From: Kiritimatiellia bacterium
GTDB taxonomy: Bacteria > Verrucomicrobiota > Kiritimatiellia > UBA8416 > JADHWI01
Length of the DNA stretch: 64,000 bases
Assembly (NCBI GenBank): GCA_030744755.1
Contig: JASLPY010000020.1
Location: 1 to 64,000 of the forward strand
Direction of reading: 5' to 3'
How positions within the stretch are numbered: position 1 is the stretch's first letter; the number at the start of each line of letters is the position of its first letter. The notes beneath the pieces were generated by a model. That model ran no database searches, was not told where the DNA came from, and worked only from the letters and a program-made list of their open reading frames with translations. A program made the position numbers and the translations under genes. Positions 49,318 to 58,463 of this stretch are shown here, piece after piece.

Positions 49318-52300
49318 CTACTCCGGCATAAAGACTATCGAGGTCTCCATCCAGTTGGCGCATTTGCATCCCCCGCCTCCCTCTGGGGAGAGAACCAATC
49401 CCAAGGCGGGAACGGTGCTCAACCAGCAACCGGGTCGCAGCCGTGCCCAGGAGCTTACACCACTTCCTTCCAACGGCCAGACTGTCACAGTACTCTTGCG
49501 GAAGAAAGCGGCATGTTTTGAGAAGGCATATGTGCCGCATCCGCCGTCCGGCATTTTGTTTTTCTGCACACCACCGGTTCTCAAGTCCAGGACCGCCGGA
49601 CGCACATATACCTTATCTCCGACAATCGCCGGACGTGACATCGCCTTGCCGTGATCCCCTTTGCCTCCGCTCCAGCCGCTTTCCGTGGTCCACAGCTCCC
49701 GTCCATCATTTGCATCGAATGCGGTGGTGTAGAACTTGCCATTCGTTGATGCCACAACAACCAGAGTGCCGCCGCCGTGCGCCATGCTGAACATCACGGT
49801 GCCGTCTGCCGTATCAATAGGCTTCTGCCATATCCTGCGGCCGGAACCAACGTCAAGCGACACCAGGAATTGGTCCTGCCACAACTCGGGAGCTCCCACC
49901 CGGCGCGAATCACCTTTAACAATGGTCTGGTTATTGCACTGCACAAAGTAGAGAACGCCATCTGCCATCGTTATGGTTGAGTTTATCACCACGCCTGCGC
50001 CGCTATAGCTCCAACGCCGCTTACCCGAATGTTTTTCCACCGCGAAAACAACATCGCTGCAGATTTTGTGAGTGACCATGCCGTTTCGTGCATCGTACCA
50101 CCCGGCCGAGGCATTGCCGTGAAATCCTCTGAAGACTGAGCCCTGTCGAACGGTACTCCCTACAATCACATCTTCCGCATCAGCAATGTACCCCCACTCA
50201 TAGGCCGCACCTTCAAGCGGGCCCGGTGCCACACTGTGAGTCTTTACAACATCACCATCAGCCGCGTTGACAACCCAGCAACGATCATTGACCGCAACAT
50301 AAAGCCGGTCCGCATCCGCGCACCAGTTGCCGCAGTCACGCGGCATGTTGAAACGCCTGAGAGGGGGCATCTCCAGCGACCAGAGAATCGAACCGTTAAA
50401 AGCATCAATTCCAATCAGTCGCTCAAGCCCCTGTCCGAACATGCGCCCGTTTACCGCCAGCGGAGCCGGTTTGCGCCCATTTCGATCGGGGTGATAACGC
50501 GGCCCGGGCCGTCCCAGCCACTGCACACGGAATTCATCAACATTTACGGTTCCCTGGAGCGTTTCACCAGCATAAGCCGAATTGTCGGCCTTCCCATATT
50601 GGTGGGTCCATACACCGGTGTCTTTCAAAGGCGGCCTGACAAATGTCTTTCCGTCGGAAACAGACACACCACTTCCGGGTTTGAGCAGACGAACCACCTC
50701 GCCATGCTCAATGTCTTTGCCGTTCACAATAACCAGGTTTGCAAACTCCCCGACAAAGGGAAGATCATCCATCGATCTAACATGATAAACCACTGCCCTG
50801 CTGCCATAAACTCCGGCTTCGTTCAAATTTCGCCGCGCCTTCTTTACAGCCTCGAGATCCGTGTCGACGCAGATAACTTTGAAACGACTTTGCCTGGCGA
50901 TTTCCCAAGCCATCGCCCCGCCCCGGCTTCCAACCATCAGGCACAAACCACGGTCAGTGCGGGCAGCTTTGATGGCCTCGGTCACACCCTTTGAGTACTT
51001 CAGACTCTCATTGCGACAGGTACTCTGCATGCCGGGAACAGGAGCCACGCTATAGTTGAAGAATGTATCCAGGGCGAAGGTTGCCTCTTTCTTGTCTCCA
51101 GCCTTCACCGTATAGGTATAATCAAGATCAGGTCGCAGTCCGGTGATCACCACATTGTGCTGCTTGCCGCTGCTTGTCTCCGCCTTGACTTCTAATCCGG
51201 CTGTCCCGATCGAGGAGCGCACATCCAGCATCGTGGCAACGGCCCCAGTTGTTTCCCAGCGAACAGATGCCGAATTGGAACCCGTATGCTCCACATACGG
51301 CCCCAGTGCCAGCGGGTTTTCAGAGCTCACCTCAAGCACCTCACGGGACGGCGGCGGTGCAACCGCTCCGACGCCTCTTGGCGAAAAGCAGTAAACCATC
51401 CCTTCCGATGTGCTTGCCAGCAGTTCCCCGTTGACAACAGCCAGATCATAAACACGGCCCTGCACACCGGCCTGCCAGAGAATAGAGCCGCTTTTTGAAT
51501 CCAGTGCCGCAACGCGGTCGCGCCCGCCGGCCAGGAGAGTTCCTCCTGCAAGAATCATTGAATCAGAGCAGCTGGCGTCGATTTTCCAACGCAGCTTGCG
51601 AGTCACGCGCTCCAATGCGGACAAACTGCGTTCAGTTGAGATAAACGCGGTACTGCCGGCAATTACAAGCCGCCTGCCACCCTTGAACGTGGAGTCCTTG
51701 GAGCCTCCGGAGATAGAGCTGGATCTGCTGTCCTGACCGTAGAAGATTCTTTTGTCATCTGAGAGCACTGCAAATGAGCCGCCGCCCCCCTTGAGTTTGA
51801 TATTGCTGTTTTTTCCGGTGGCACGGTCAAAAACAATCGGGCTCAGTCGTCCCTGGGGCACATAGAGATGGTCTCCGGATGAGAGCATGGCACCCTCGGC
51901 CGTCATCTTGTGTTCAACAACGTAATGCCCCTCTCCGGTTTCGACGCCGCTGTTTGCGTCCACCGCGCAGAGGTACGATGTTTTCCATGGCAGCATACCG
52001 CAGACAAAGTACGCCACGTTCCCTTCTATCAGCACCCCGGTTCTGCAGGGATAGAGCGATATCATCTTGCCGTTTTGAAGAACCCTCCGCGTTTTCGGCA
52101 CAGGGCTGAATCTCCAGATCAACTCGCCGCTCTGTGCATCGAGGCAATAGGCATAGCCGTCGTCTGCCCCAACATAGGCTTTGCCGTCAGAAATCGTTGG
52201 AGCCATACGCACCGGGGCGTCCGTAGTGAACCGCCACATCTCCCTGCCTGTTAACAGGTCGACCGCATGTACCGCATCATCCACAGACGATCCAAAAAAG

Positions 52301-52593
52301 ACAAGCCCTCCGGCACTGGAGATACAGAAGGCGCGGTCATAGTCACGCATTGCTCCAAGCTTCTGAATCATTGCGTAGGCATCCTCACGGGCCGGACCGG
52401 CCCAGGCGGGCTGCGGCTGGGAAGGTGAACGCCAAACCCACTTTAACTTAAGACTGGAAACATCAACCGGGTCCGGGGTTATACCGCTGCGACTGTTGTC
52501 ATGCCGGTGGGAGGGCCAATCCTCCGCCTGGGCAGAGAGCAGGCAGGCAAAAGAGATAATCCAGAGCGAATTCCTTAAACATGCAAGTTTCAT
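49318..52593 (-). CDS. PQQ-propeller / SAM-methyltransferase fusion, exported
   Basis: A 1091-residue protein. I place the start at 52593 (MKLACLRNSLWIISFACLLS), a signal peptide; the frame upstream is repeat DNA. No Shine-Dalgarno is visible. An eight-bladed PQQ/BamB-like propeller begins with WPSHRHDNSRSGITPD (~25-430) and contains VHAVDLLTGREMWRFTTD. A fibronectin-III-like domain follows (~440-510). Residues ~520-690 carry a Rossmann methyltransferase signature, LCLMVGSRGGAMAWEIA then KVICVDTDLEAVKKARRNL. A second propeller runs ~700-1060 with RLIGIDAFNGSILWSLEMP and FAVEKHSGKRRWSYSG. A SAM-methyltransferase fold in an exported protein is odd because SAM is cytoplasmic. Cofactor or substrate binding may have been lost. 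Function unknown. Confidence 0.75.
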   Translation of the reverse strand: MKLACLRNSLWIISFACLLSAQAEDWPSHRHDNSRSGITPDPVDVSSLKLKWVWRSPSQPQPAWAGPAREDAYAMIQKLGAMRDYDRAFCISSAGGLVFFGSSVDDAVHAVDLLTGREMWRFTTDAPVRMAPTISDGKAYVGADDGYAYCLDAQSGELIWRFSPVPKTRRVLQNGKMISLYPCRTGVLIEGNVAYFVCGMLPWKTSYLCAVDANSGVETGEGHYVVEHKMTAEGAMLSSGDHLYVPQGRLSPIVFDRATGKNSNIKLKGGGGSFAVLSDDKRIFYGQDSRSSSISGGSKDSTFKGGRRLVIAGSTAFISTERSLSALERVTRKLRWKIDASCSDSMILAGGTLLAGGRDRVAALDSKSGSILWQAGVQGRVYDLAVVNGELLASTSEGMVYCFSPRGVGAVAPPPSREVLEVSSENPLALGPYVEHTGSNSASVRWETTGAVATMLDVRSSIGTAGLEVKAETSSGKQHNVVITGLRPDLDYTYTVKAGDKKEATFALDTFFNYSVAPVPGMQSTCRNESLKYSKGVTEAIKAARTDRGLCLMVGSRGGAMAWEIARQSRFKVICVDTDLEAVKKARRNLNEAGVYGSRAVVYHVRSMDDLPFVGEFANLVIVNGKDIEHGEVVRLLKPGSGVSVSDGKTFVRPPLKDTGVWTHQYGKADNSAYAGETLQGTVNVDEFRVQWLGRPGPRYHPDRNGRKPAPLAVNGRMFGQGLERLIGIDAFNGSILWSLEMPPLRRFNMPRDCGNWCADADRLYVAVNDRCWVVNAADGDVVKTHSVAPGPLEGAAYEWGYIADAEDVIVGSTVRQGSVFRGFHGNASAGWYDARNGMVTHKICSDVVFAVEKHSGKRRWSYSGAGVVINSTITMADGVLYFVQCNNQTIVKGDSRRVGAPELWQDQFLVSLDVGSGRRIWQKPIDTADGTVMFSMAHGGGTLVVVASTNGKFYTTAFDANDGRELWTTESGWSGGKGDHGKAMSRPAIVGDKVYVRPAVLDLRTGGVQKNKMPDGGCGTYAFSKHAAFFRKSTVTVWPLEGSGVSSWARLRPGCWLSTVPALGLVLSPEGGGGCKCANWMETSIVFMPE

Positions 52594-52653
52594 ACAGCAG
52601 TAATATGAACGATCAGCGTTGAAACGTGAAGCAGAATCAAAGCGTTTCGCGCT

Positions 52654-52755
52654 GTTATGTGGAGTACGGGATTGTGTTGAGAGAGGTGAGAAGTCACTCT
52701 CGACTTGGATGTTGGTTGTTTGGCGTTGGGCGTTGGGCGTTGATCTCCTCCCACT
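52654..52755. repeat. Partial third copy of the structured element family
   Basis: GTTATGTGGAGTACGGGATT (52654-52673) is the reverse complement of the sequence at 19412-19431 by copy 1. Then 52676-52752 (GAGAGAGGTGAGAAGTCACT followed by a CGTTGGG-rich run) matches the interior of copy 2 at 37501-37590. The outer palindromic arms are missing. Confidence 0.5.
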
Positions 52756-52805
52756 AGTCAATCTATGTGTCGTAATAACTCCTTACGAGTGTCGCAAGAA
52801 CTCTC

Positions 52806-53042
52806 TTGGCGCAGGTGTTGGGGAAGGCTATTATGTCGCGATTCGAGAACTCAGGTCCAACCAGTGAGACGCAGGCCCTGGCGCCGGTGGTTTTCGACAA
52901 GCGATTCATCGGGAAGGTCCTGCCGATCATCGGAGAGATGATCGCAAACAATGAGCGCGCGGTGGCCCTGTCTCAGTATGCGCATGCCGGGCCGCACTGT
53001 AGATGGTCTGGTCTTGAAACAGAAGAAAGGTCTGTGACATGA
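52806..53042 (+). CDS. Small ORF coupled to a hydrolase gene, unknown
   Basis: A 78-codon frame with GGGGAAGG 5 nt before its ATG. Its TGA overlaps the next gene's start as ATGA (53039-53042), the geometry of translational coupling. The peptide (MSRFENSGPTSETQALAPVV, KVLPIIGEMIANNERAVALS) has no signal peptide and matches nothing I know. It could be a leader peptide or the remnant of a truncated gene. Low certainty that it is a real protein. Confidence 0.35.
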   Translation: MAQVLGKAIMSRFENSGPTSETQALAPVVFDKRFIGKVLPIIGEMIANNERAVALSQYAHAGPHCRWSGLETEERSVT

Positions 53043-54196
53043 AAACTCAACAGTGGAAGTGGGCGACGCTGTGTTGTCTCGTCCTTTTTGCGACCTGTTC
53101 CGTTCGTGCTGAGAATCCATCTTCCAGTTCCGATGAGATCAAGGACATCAAGGCCTACTGCCTCGATTTCAACTGGGGCGGACGCAGGCGGTTTGCCGCG
53201 CCGGGCTCCTGGCGCAATTCCGAGCCGGCGGCACACGTGGCCTGGTACAAGGCGATGGGGGTGAACGTTATCCAGACATTCGCCGTCTCCTGTAACGGTT
53301 ATGCCTGGTACAAGAACGGCTTTGTTCCGGAACAACCCGAACTCAAACACGATTTTCTGCCCGAGGTAGTGAAGTTGGGCCACAAGGAAGGAATGCTGGT
53401 CATTGGCTATTTCTGTGCTTCGGCCAATCCGAAGTGGGCGAAGGACCATCCCGAACTGAGCTATGGCGCGCCGGCCACGTATCACATACCTTACACCGAT
53501 GAGTACCTGGCTTACTTTTCCTCCTCAATAGGGGACGCCGTCAGGAAGACAGGTATTGACGGGATTATGATCGACTGGCTGTGGCAGCCAAGGCGCCAGT
53601 CAACAAAAGAAAAATGGCTGGATTGTGAGAAGAAACTCTACAAGCAGCTCACGGGCGAGGATTTCCCGGGCGAAGACAAGCTGACCAAGGCGCAGGATAA
53701 TGCCTACAGCCGCAAGGCCCTTGACCGGTGCTGGAAGGCGATCCGCAAGGCCGCGAAGGCCGCCAACCCGAAATGCATTATCTGGATAACAAGCAACCAT
53801 ATGAATCATCCGCATGTCATCAATTCCGACATGTACAAAGAAACCGACTGGCTGATGAACGAATCCGGTGACATGAAGCGTATCAACATCGTAAAAGGGA
53901 TGGTCGGCAAGCACACACGCCTGATCACCTGCCTGGCCCGATGGAACGGGCAGGACGCTACAAAAGTCGTCCCTGAAGCCCTCAAGGCAGGTGTTGGACT
54001 CTACGGTTTCACCAAGCCGCGTCAGCAGGAGAGCGGGCTGGTGCCGCTCGAAGAAATCCTGCCGCGGCCGGTAAAGGAATTGAAGGGCGACGACCGCAAT
54101 ATCGCCGTGCTCGCTCGCGCCTATCACGGGGCAGCGATCGACAGTGCCTGGAACGAGAAGGGCGAGTTTGTAGAGAACGGGGAAAGTGAAGAATAA
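53039..54196 (+). CDS. Secreted TIM-barrel glycoside-hydrolase-like protein
   Basis: A 385-residue protein with a signal peptide (ending VRA, ~24) and a (beta/alpha)8 pattern. YCLDFNWGGRRRFAAPGSWR opens the barrel, GVNVIQTFAVSCNGYAWYK follows, then EGMLVIGYFCASANPKWAK and GIDGIMIDWLWQPRR (~170-184), where the aspartate after IMI is in the position of a barrel nucleophile. It resembles uncharacterised GH29/GHL-type hydrolases common in PVC genomes. The sugar specificity is not known. It leads the esterase cluster and its start overlaps the small upstream ORF. Confidence 0.65.
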   Translation: MKTQQWKWATLCCLVLFATCSVRAENPSSSSDEIKDIKAYCLDFNWGGRRRFAAPGSWRNSEPAAHVAWYKAMGVNVIQTFAVSCNGYAWYKNGFVPEQPELKHDFLPEVVKLGHKEGMLVIGYFCASANPKWAKDHPELSYGAPATYHIPYTDEYLAYFSSSIGDAVRKTGIDGIMIDWLWQPRRQSTKEKWLDCEKKLYKQLTGEDFPGEDKLTKAQDNAYSRKALDRCWKAIRKAAKAANPKCIIWITSNHMNHPHVINSDMYKETDWLMNESGDMKRINIVKGMVGKHTRLITCLARWNGQDATKVVPEALKAGVGLYGFTKPRQQESGLVPLEEILPRPVKELKGDDRNIAVLARAYHGAAIDSAWNEKGEFVENGESEE

Positions 54197-54301
54197 TGAG
54201 GATGACAAGAATCCCCGCAAGCTGATCAGCTTTGAGGAGGCAAAACAGGCGGGATTGAAAAAGAAATGAATAGAAACAACACAACAAACAGGAGGAAGAA
54301 C

Positions 54302-55351
54302 ATGAACATCAGACGAACCAGAACAGTATCAACCATTGTTGCCCTGGCACTGACGGGACTTGTCCTCAACGCCGCGGCTGAGCAGCTGCCGGACCCGGAT
54401 GGCAAACCGGCGGACATGTCCAAGCCTGTGCAGGTGTACATCCTGCTGGGTCAGTCCAACATGCTGAACTTCGGCAAGAAGGCCAAGCTTGAGACCGTGA
54501 TAAAGGAAAAGGGCAAGTATCCCTACCTGGTAGATGATGCCGGCAACTGGACAGTCCGGAAGGACGTCCGCCATGTGCGTGTAATGGGCAGCGGCGGCCC
54601 CGGCAAAAGTAGAGTGTTCAACAACGAGTGGATGACGATCAGCGGCAACGTGGGTGTGGAAATTGGCATCGGTCACTATATAGGTACTGCTGTCGATGCA
54701 CCGGTGTTGATTCTCAAGAGCGCTATCGGCAACCGCAGCCTCGGCTGGGACCTGCTTCCGCCCGGAAGTGAAAGCTATGAATTCGAAGAAAAGGGCAAGA
54801 CCTGGGTCTACGCCGGTTTTGGGGACTCCCCGTCACACTGGGAAAAGGGGACGGAGGCGAAGAAAATCGGTTGGACGGCCGGCATTCAATACGCAGGTGA
54901 TATTGCTCGCGCGAAAGACGTGCTGAAAGACCTCGGTAAGTATTATCCAGGCGCAACCAAGTACGAAGTCGCGGGCTTCTGTTACTGGCAGGGCGATAAG
55001 GACCGCTACAACGCCGGGCACGCTACCCGTTACGAGAAGAACCTCGTTCAGTTGATCAAGCAACTGCGGAAGGATTTCGACGCGCCTGACGCAAAGTTTG
55101 TATGCGCAACACTCGGGCAGACCGAGAAAGGTGCCACGGGTAACGAAGGGCATATCCTGAACGCCCAGCTTGCGGTCGACGGCAAGACCGGCAAATACCC
55201 CGAATTCAAGGGCAACGTCGCCAGCGTGTACAGCAAGCCCTTCTGTCATGGGGGCAGCTCTAACGGCCACTACGGCGGCAATCCCGAGACCTACATGGAT
55301 ATTGGCGAAGCCATGGGCAAGGCCATGGCGGAGCTGCTTGGGAGGAATTAG
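54302..55351 (+). CDS. Secreted SGNH acetylesterase, SASA type
   Basis: A 349-residue SASA-type esterase. The start at 54302 follows AGGAGGAAGAAC at good spacing; an ATG 36 bases earlier lies before that site. Signal peptide 1-27. The nucleophile is S52 in LLGQSNML. LKSAIGNRSLGWDLLPP is the oxyanion block, GFCYWQGDKD the second block, and the catalytic histidine is likely in NGHYGGNPETYMDIGEAMG near the end. Its N-terminus (LPDPDGKPADMSKPVQVYIL) is closely matched by the paralogue at 59344. Immediately downstream lies non-coding DNA resembling a module of that paralogue, suggesting a lost C-terminal domain. Confidence 0.85.
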   Translation: MNIRRTRTVSTIVALALTGLVLNAAAEQLPDPDGKPADMSKPVQVYILLGQSNMLNFGKKAKLETVIKEKGKYPYLVDDAGNWTVRKDVRHVRVMGSGGPGKSRVFNNEWMTISGNVGVEIGIGHYIGTAVDAPVLILKSAIGNRSLGWDLLPPGSESYEFEEKGKTWVYAGFGDSPSHWEKGTEAKKIGWTAGIQYAGDIARAKDVLKDLGKYYPGATKYEVAGFCYWQGDKDRYNAGHATRYEKNLVQLIKQLRKDFDAPDAKFVCATLGQTEKGATGNEGHILNAQLAVDGKTGKYPEFKGNVASVYSKPFCHGGSSNGHYGGNPETYMDIGEAMGKAMAELLGRN

Positions 55352-55361
55352 CTGGTAGGGC

Positions 55362-55410
55362 CGACCCGCCGGGTCGGCCGTGGCGCCATGTGAATGGCGC
55401 CCTCTATGTA
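55362..55410 (+). repeat. Two tandem hairpins and a module remnant
   Basis: GGCCGACCC-GCC-GGGTCGGCC (about 55361-55380) is followed by GGCGCCAT-GTGA-ATGGCGCC (55382-55401). The second overlaps CATGTGAATGGCG and CCCTCTATGT, strings that also occur in the same order in the coding sequence of the esterase module at 61479-61508. The pair may terminate transcription of the esterase gene, although no T-tract is present. Confidence 0.45.
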
Positions 55411-55458
55411 GGAAACAGGGCAAAACAGGTTTCATAAGTATCGAAAAAAAGAAAAGCA

Positions 55459-55517
55459 TCCATCTCGTAGCGATGGACTCACTGAGAGCAAAGCAGGTCC
55501 ATCTCTACGAGTTGGAC
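55459..55517. repeat. REPIN-like double palindrome, copy 2
   Basis: TCCATCTCGTAGCGATGGAC (55459-55478) and GTCCATCTCTACGAGTTGGA (55497-55516) are inverted arms 18 nt apart with three mismatches. Relative to the copy at 42659, C-G pairs within the arm have become T-A on both sides. It occupies the leader of the tandem esterase gene. Confidence 0.65.
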
Positions 55518-55532
55518 TACAAGGAGAACAGC

Positions 55533-58454
55533 ATGAACAGAAGACTAATGAGAATAGCATCGTTCTTGGCGCTTATCTCAGTTCTATTGCTTGCACCATC
55601 GTTTCTACGCGTGGTAGCGGAGGAACCTGCGGACCCACCCAAACCCGCTATTCAACTCGGCGCACCGTTCTGCGACAACGCGGTCCTGCAGCGGGAGACG
55701 AATGTGCCGGTCTGGGGCTGGAGCAAACCGGGCACGAAGATCACCGTCGAGTTCGGAGGGCAAAAGAAGAAAGCCACAGCTGGGAAAGACGGGAAGTGGA
55801 TGCTGGAACTCGATAAGCTCAAGGCGAGTTTCGAGCCCGCGGAGATGATCATCGCGGACAGCACCGGCAAGAAGGTTGTCCTGAAAAACATCCTCGTTGG
55901 CGAGGTATGGATGGCTTCCGGCCAGTCCAACATGCAGTGGAAGGTCACGAAGAGCAGCTGCAACAAACTGAAAGTCGAACCTGTTGGGGCGGGCAAGGTT
56001 GCCCCGATTCGCGAATTCGAGGTCACCAGCGTCTTTGCAATGCTGCACCCGATTGAGAAAGCCACGGGCGCGTGGAAGAATGGCAGCTACACCGACTACA
56101 GCGCGATTGCTTTTGCTTTTGCTCACAGGCTCTACGAGGAGTTGAAGGTGCCGATCGGCATTCTGAACTGCTCGTTCAGCCAGACGGCCATCCAGGCCTG
56201 GGTCCCGCGCGTTGGTTTCCGGGACGGTGAAGACGAGTACACGAAGGCCATCTATCAAAAAGTACTGCAGACCGATCCGACGACACCCGAGCACAAGACT
56301 GCATGGGACGCGTTCTACAAGTCGCTGGAAGACCAGATCGTCGAAAACGATGCACTTATCAAGAAGGGCGAGAATCCAAAAGAGATCTCAGCCAAGACTC
56401 CGGGGAACATGTCCGGCAACCGAGATGCCACCTGGCTCTTCCATGGCCGACTCAATTCGGTCATCCCATATGCCATCCGAGGCGGCATCTGGAACCAGGG
56501 CTATGCCAACATGGGTGAAGGACTGCCCTACTACAACAACCTGCACAGTATGATTCGTGGTTGGCGCCTCGTGTGGGACAAGCCCGAACTGCCGGTCTAC
56601 TTCCATCAGTTCTACAGCGCCGCGATGCGGCATGCAGGTAAAGAGGTCAACACGCCCAGTATCGGTGCCACCGCCGAGATGCGTCTCGGAACCTGGATGG
56701 CCCGTGACATTCCCAACTCCGGTATGGCCAGCCAGATCGATGTCAGCGGCGGCATCCACTACTCCAGCAAGGCTGTGCCAGGGCAGCGCCTTGCCCTGCA
56801 TGCATTGAAGAATCAATATGGCAGAAAGCTCGTCGCCGACGGGCCCATGTTTAAGTCGTACAAGGTCAAAGGCAACAAGCTGATTATCGATTTCGAGCAT
56901 GCCAAAGGCGGTCTCGTCGTTGCCGAGACCGGGTACAATGCTATCGCCAGGAAAGAGGATTCGACCGGCTTCGCCGATCCGAAGATCATCGAGAAGGGCG
57001 ATGACCAGGTGAAACTCTTCTACCTGGCAGGTGAAGACCGTGTCTGGCATCCGGCCGGCATGAAGATCGATGGCGACAAGGTCGTTGTTACGTCCCCTGA
57101 GGTCAAGAAGCCGCGCGGCGTTTCCTATGCCACCGCCGGGGTAGGATTCCAACCCAACCTCTACAACAAGGCGTTGCTGCCGATGACCCCGTTTATCTAT
57201 TTTGACCACAAGATGGTGACCAGCGAAACCTGGCCGGATGAGAAGCTGAAGATAGCAGGTGAGGTGATCGATCCAGGCACGGTAGGCAAGGTCTATGAAT
57301 GGCGAAAAATGCCGATTCTGAGCGTTCAGTTCCGTGACAATGCGGTCTTTCAAGCCGACAAGCCCGTGACGATTTGGGGTTCCACACAGCAGTACGGTGA
57401 ATGGGGTGGCGCGGCAGAGGGCGAGGCGGAGATATCCTTCAGCTTCGCAGGAATAGAAAAAACCATTCCGGTTACGCCCGGGGTGGATGGGTGGAAGGTC
57501 GAAGTACCTGCCATGAAGGCAAGTGCTGATCCCAAGACAATGAAGGTGTCCTTTACGATTGATGGCGAGCTTGCACATGAGCGCGTTGCTACCAACATCG
57601 TATACGGCGATGTGTGGTACGTAGGCGCACCGGCGGGGAAATTCACCGTTCCCAAGGTAGAATCGTCCGGTCAGATCGTGCGCGTGATTGAGAACCAGTC
57701 GAAGCGATCCGGCAACAGAAGCCCAAGTCGCTACAGCGTCTGTGTATCGCGGACGCCCAAGAATCGTTTTGCTTCTTACTGGAAAGACGCATCCGGTTTG
57801 GCCGGGGCCATTGGACACAGTATTGCAGCCAAGACAGAGAGACCTGTTGGGGTTATATTCATGCAGAGTAAGGCGTCCAAGGATGTTGCGAATCCTGCGC
57901 TGAAGACCTGGATCGCTCCTGCTTTCCTGGACCAGGCGCCGAGCCTGAAGGAGGATTACAAGACGATTGGATCTCTATATCCGGGGAACCCTTACTACAA
58001 CGCCAATATCAGGAACTACATTGCCGACTGGAAGACGTACTGGGGCGAATATATTCCTGCGATGATCGCAACGAAGGCCGTGCCGGATGGTGTAACGTGG
58101 GGTACATACCCTTCACTCACCGCCACTGCCGGAGATTCCAAGGCGACACATACCTACAATGTATATGTGCGTCCGTTTACGCCGGCAGCACTGAGTGGTG
58201 TTGTTTTCCTCTCAAGTGAGGCGATGGTGGCAGCGGACAAGGGCGCCAGCTTCGGCCCTGAAATGGCTGCGCTGGGCAATTGCCTGAAGGCTAAGTTCGG
58301 CTGTAGCGACGATACTCCCTTTATCTACACTATACCGGACAAGGCGCTTGCGCCGAAGGTCACGAAACCCGGGAAGATCCGGGGCAAGAGTGCCGGTGTA
58401 GAGATTACCGACTGGTCCGAGATCACGAAGGTGATCGAGGCAGCGGTGAAGTAA
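55533..58454 (+). CDS. Tandem sialate-O-acetylesterase-like protein, second half degenerate
   Basis: A 973-residue protein starting at 55533 behind AAGGAG; the frame upstream is repeat DNA. Signal peptide ~1-30. The first half (~40-560) is a full SASA enzyme: PFCDNAVLQRETNVPVWGW, VGEVWMASGQSNMQW with S132, and ILNCSFSQTAIQAWVPR. The second half (~590-973) repeats the plan: VQFRDNAVFQADKPVTIWG, then YGDVWYVGAPAGKFTV where GQSNM should be, then GVIFMQSKASKDVANPALK. The nucleophile serine motif is gone, so the second half is probably non-catalytic and may bind substrate or stabilise the enzyme. Single 9-O-acetylesterases are ~500-650 residues, so this is a duplication or fusion. Confidence 0.8.
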   Translation: MNRRLMRIASFLALISVLLLAPSFLRVVAEEPADPPKPAIQLGAPFCDNAVLQRETNVPVWGWSKPGTKITVEFGGQKKKATAGKDGKWMLELDKLKASFEPAEMIIADSTGKKVVLKNILVGEVWMASGQSNMQWKVTKSSCNKLKVEPVGAGKVAPIREFEVTSVFAMLHPIEKATGAWKNGSYTDYSAIAFAFAHRLYEELKVPIGILNCSFSQTAIQAWVPRVGFRDGEDEYTKAIYQKVLQTDPTTPEHKTAWDAFYKSLEDQIVENDALIKKGENPKEISAKTPGNMSGNRDATWLFHGRLNSVIPYAIRGGIWNQGYANMGEGLPYYNNLHSMIRGWRLVWDKPELPVYFHQFYSAAMRHAGKEVNTPSIGATAEMRLGTWMARDIPNSGMASQIDVSGGIHYSSKAVPGQRLALHALKNQYGRKLVADGPMFKSYKVKGNKLIIDFEHAKGGLVVAETGYNAIARKEDSTGFADPKIIEKGDDQVKLFYLAGEDRVWHPAGMKIDGDKVVVTSPEVKKPRGVSYATAGVGFQPNLYNKALLPMTPFIYFDHKMVTSETWPDEKLKIAGEVIDPGTVGKVYEWRKMPILSVQFRDNAVFQADKPVTIWGSTQQYGEWGGAAEGEAEISFSFAGIEKTIPVTPGVDGWKVEVPAMKASADPKTMKVSFTIDGELAHERVATNIVYGDVWYVGAPAGKFTVPKVESSGQIVRVIENQSKRSGNRSPSRYSVCVSRTPKNRFASYWKDASGLAGAIGHSIAAKTERPVGVIFMQSKASKDVANPALKTWIAPAFLDQAPSLKEDYKTIGSLYPGNPYYNANIRNYIADWKTYWGEYIPAMIATKAVPDGVTWGTYPSLTATAGDSKATHTYNVYVRPFTPAALSGVVFLSSEAMVAADKGASFGPEMAALGNCLKAKFGCSDDTPFIYTIPDKALAPKVTKPGKIRGKSAGVEITDWSEITKVIEAAVK

Positions 58455-58463
58455 AGGGGTGAC

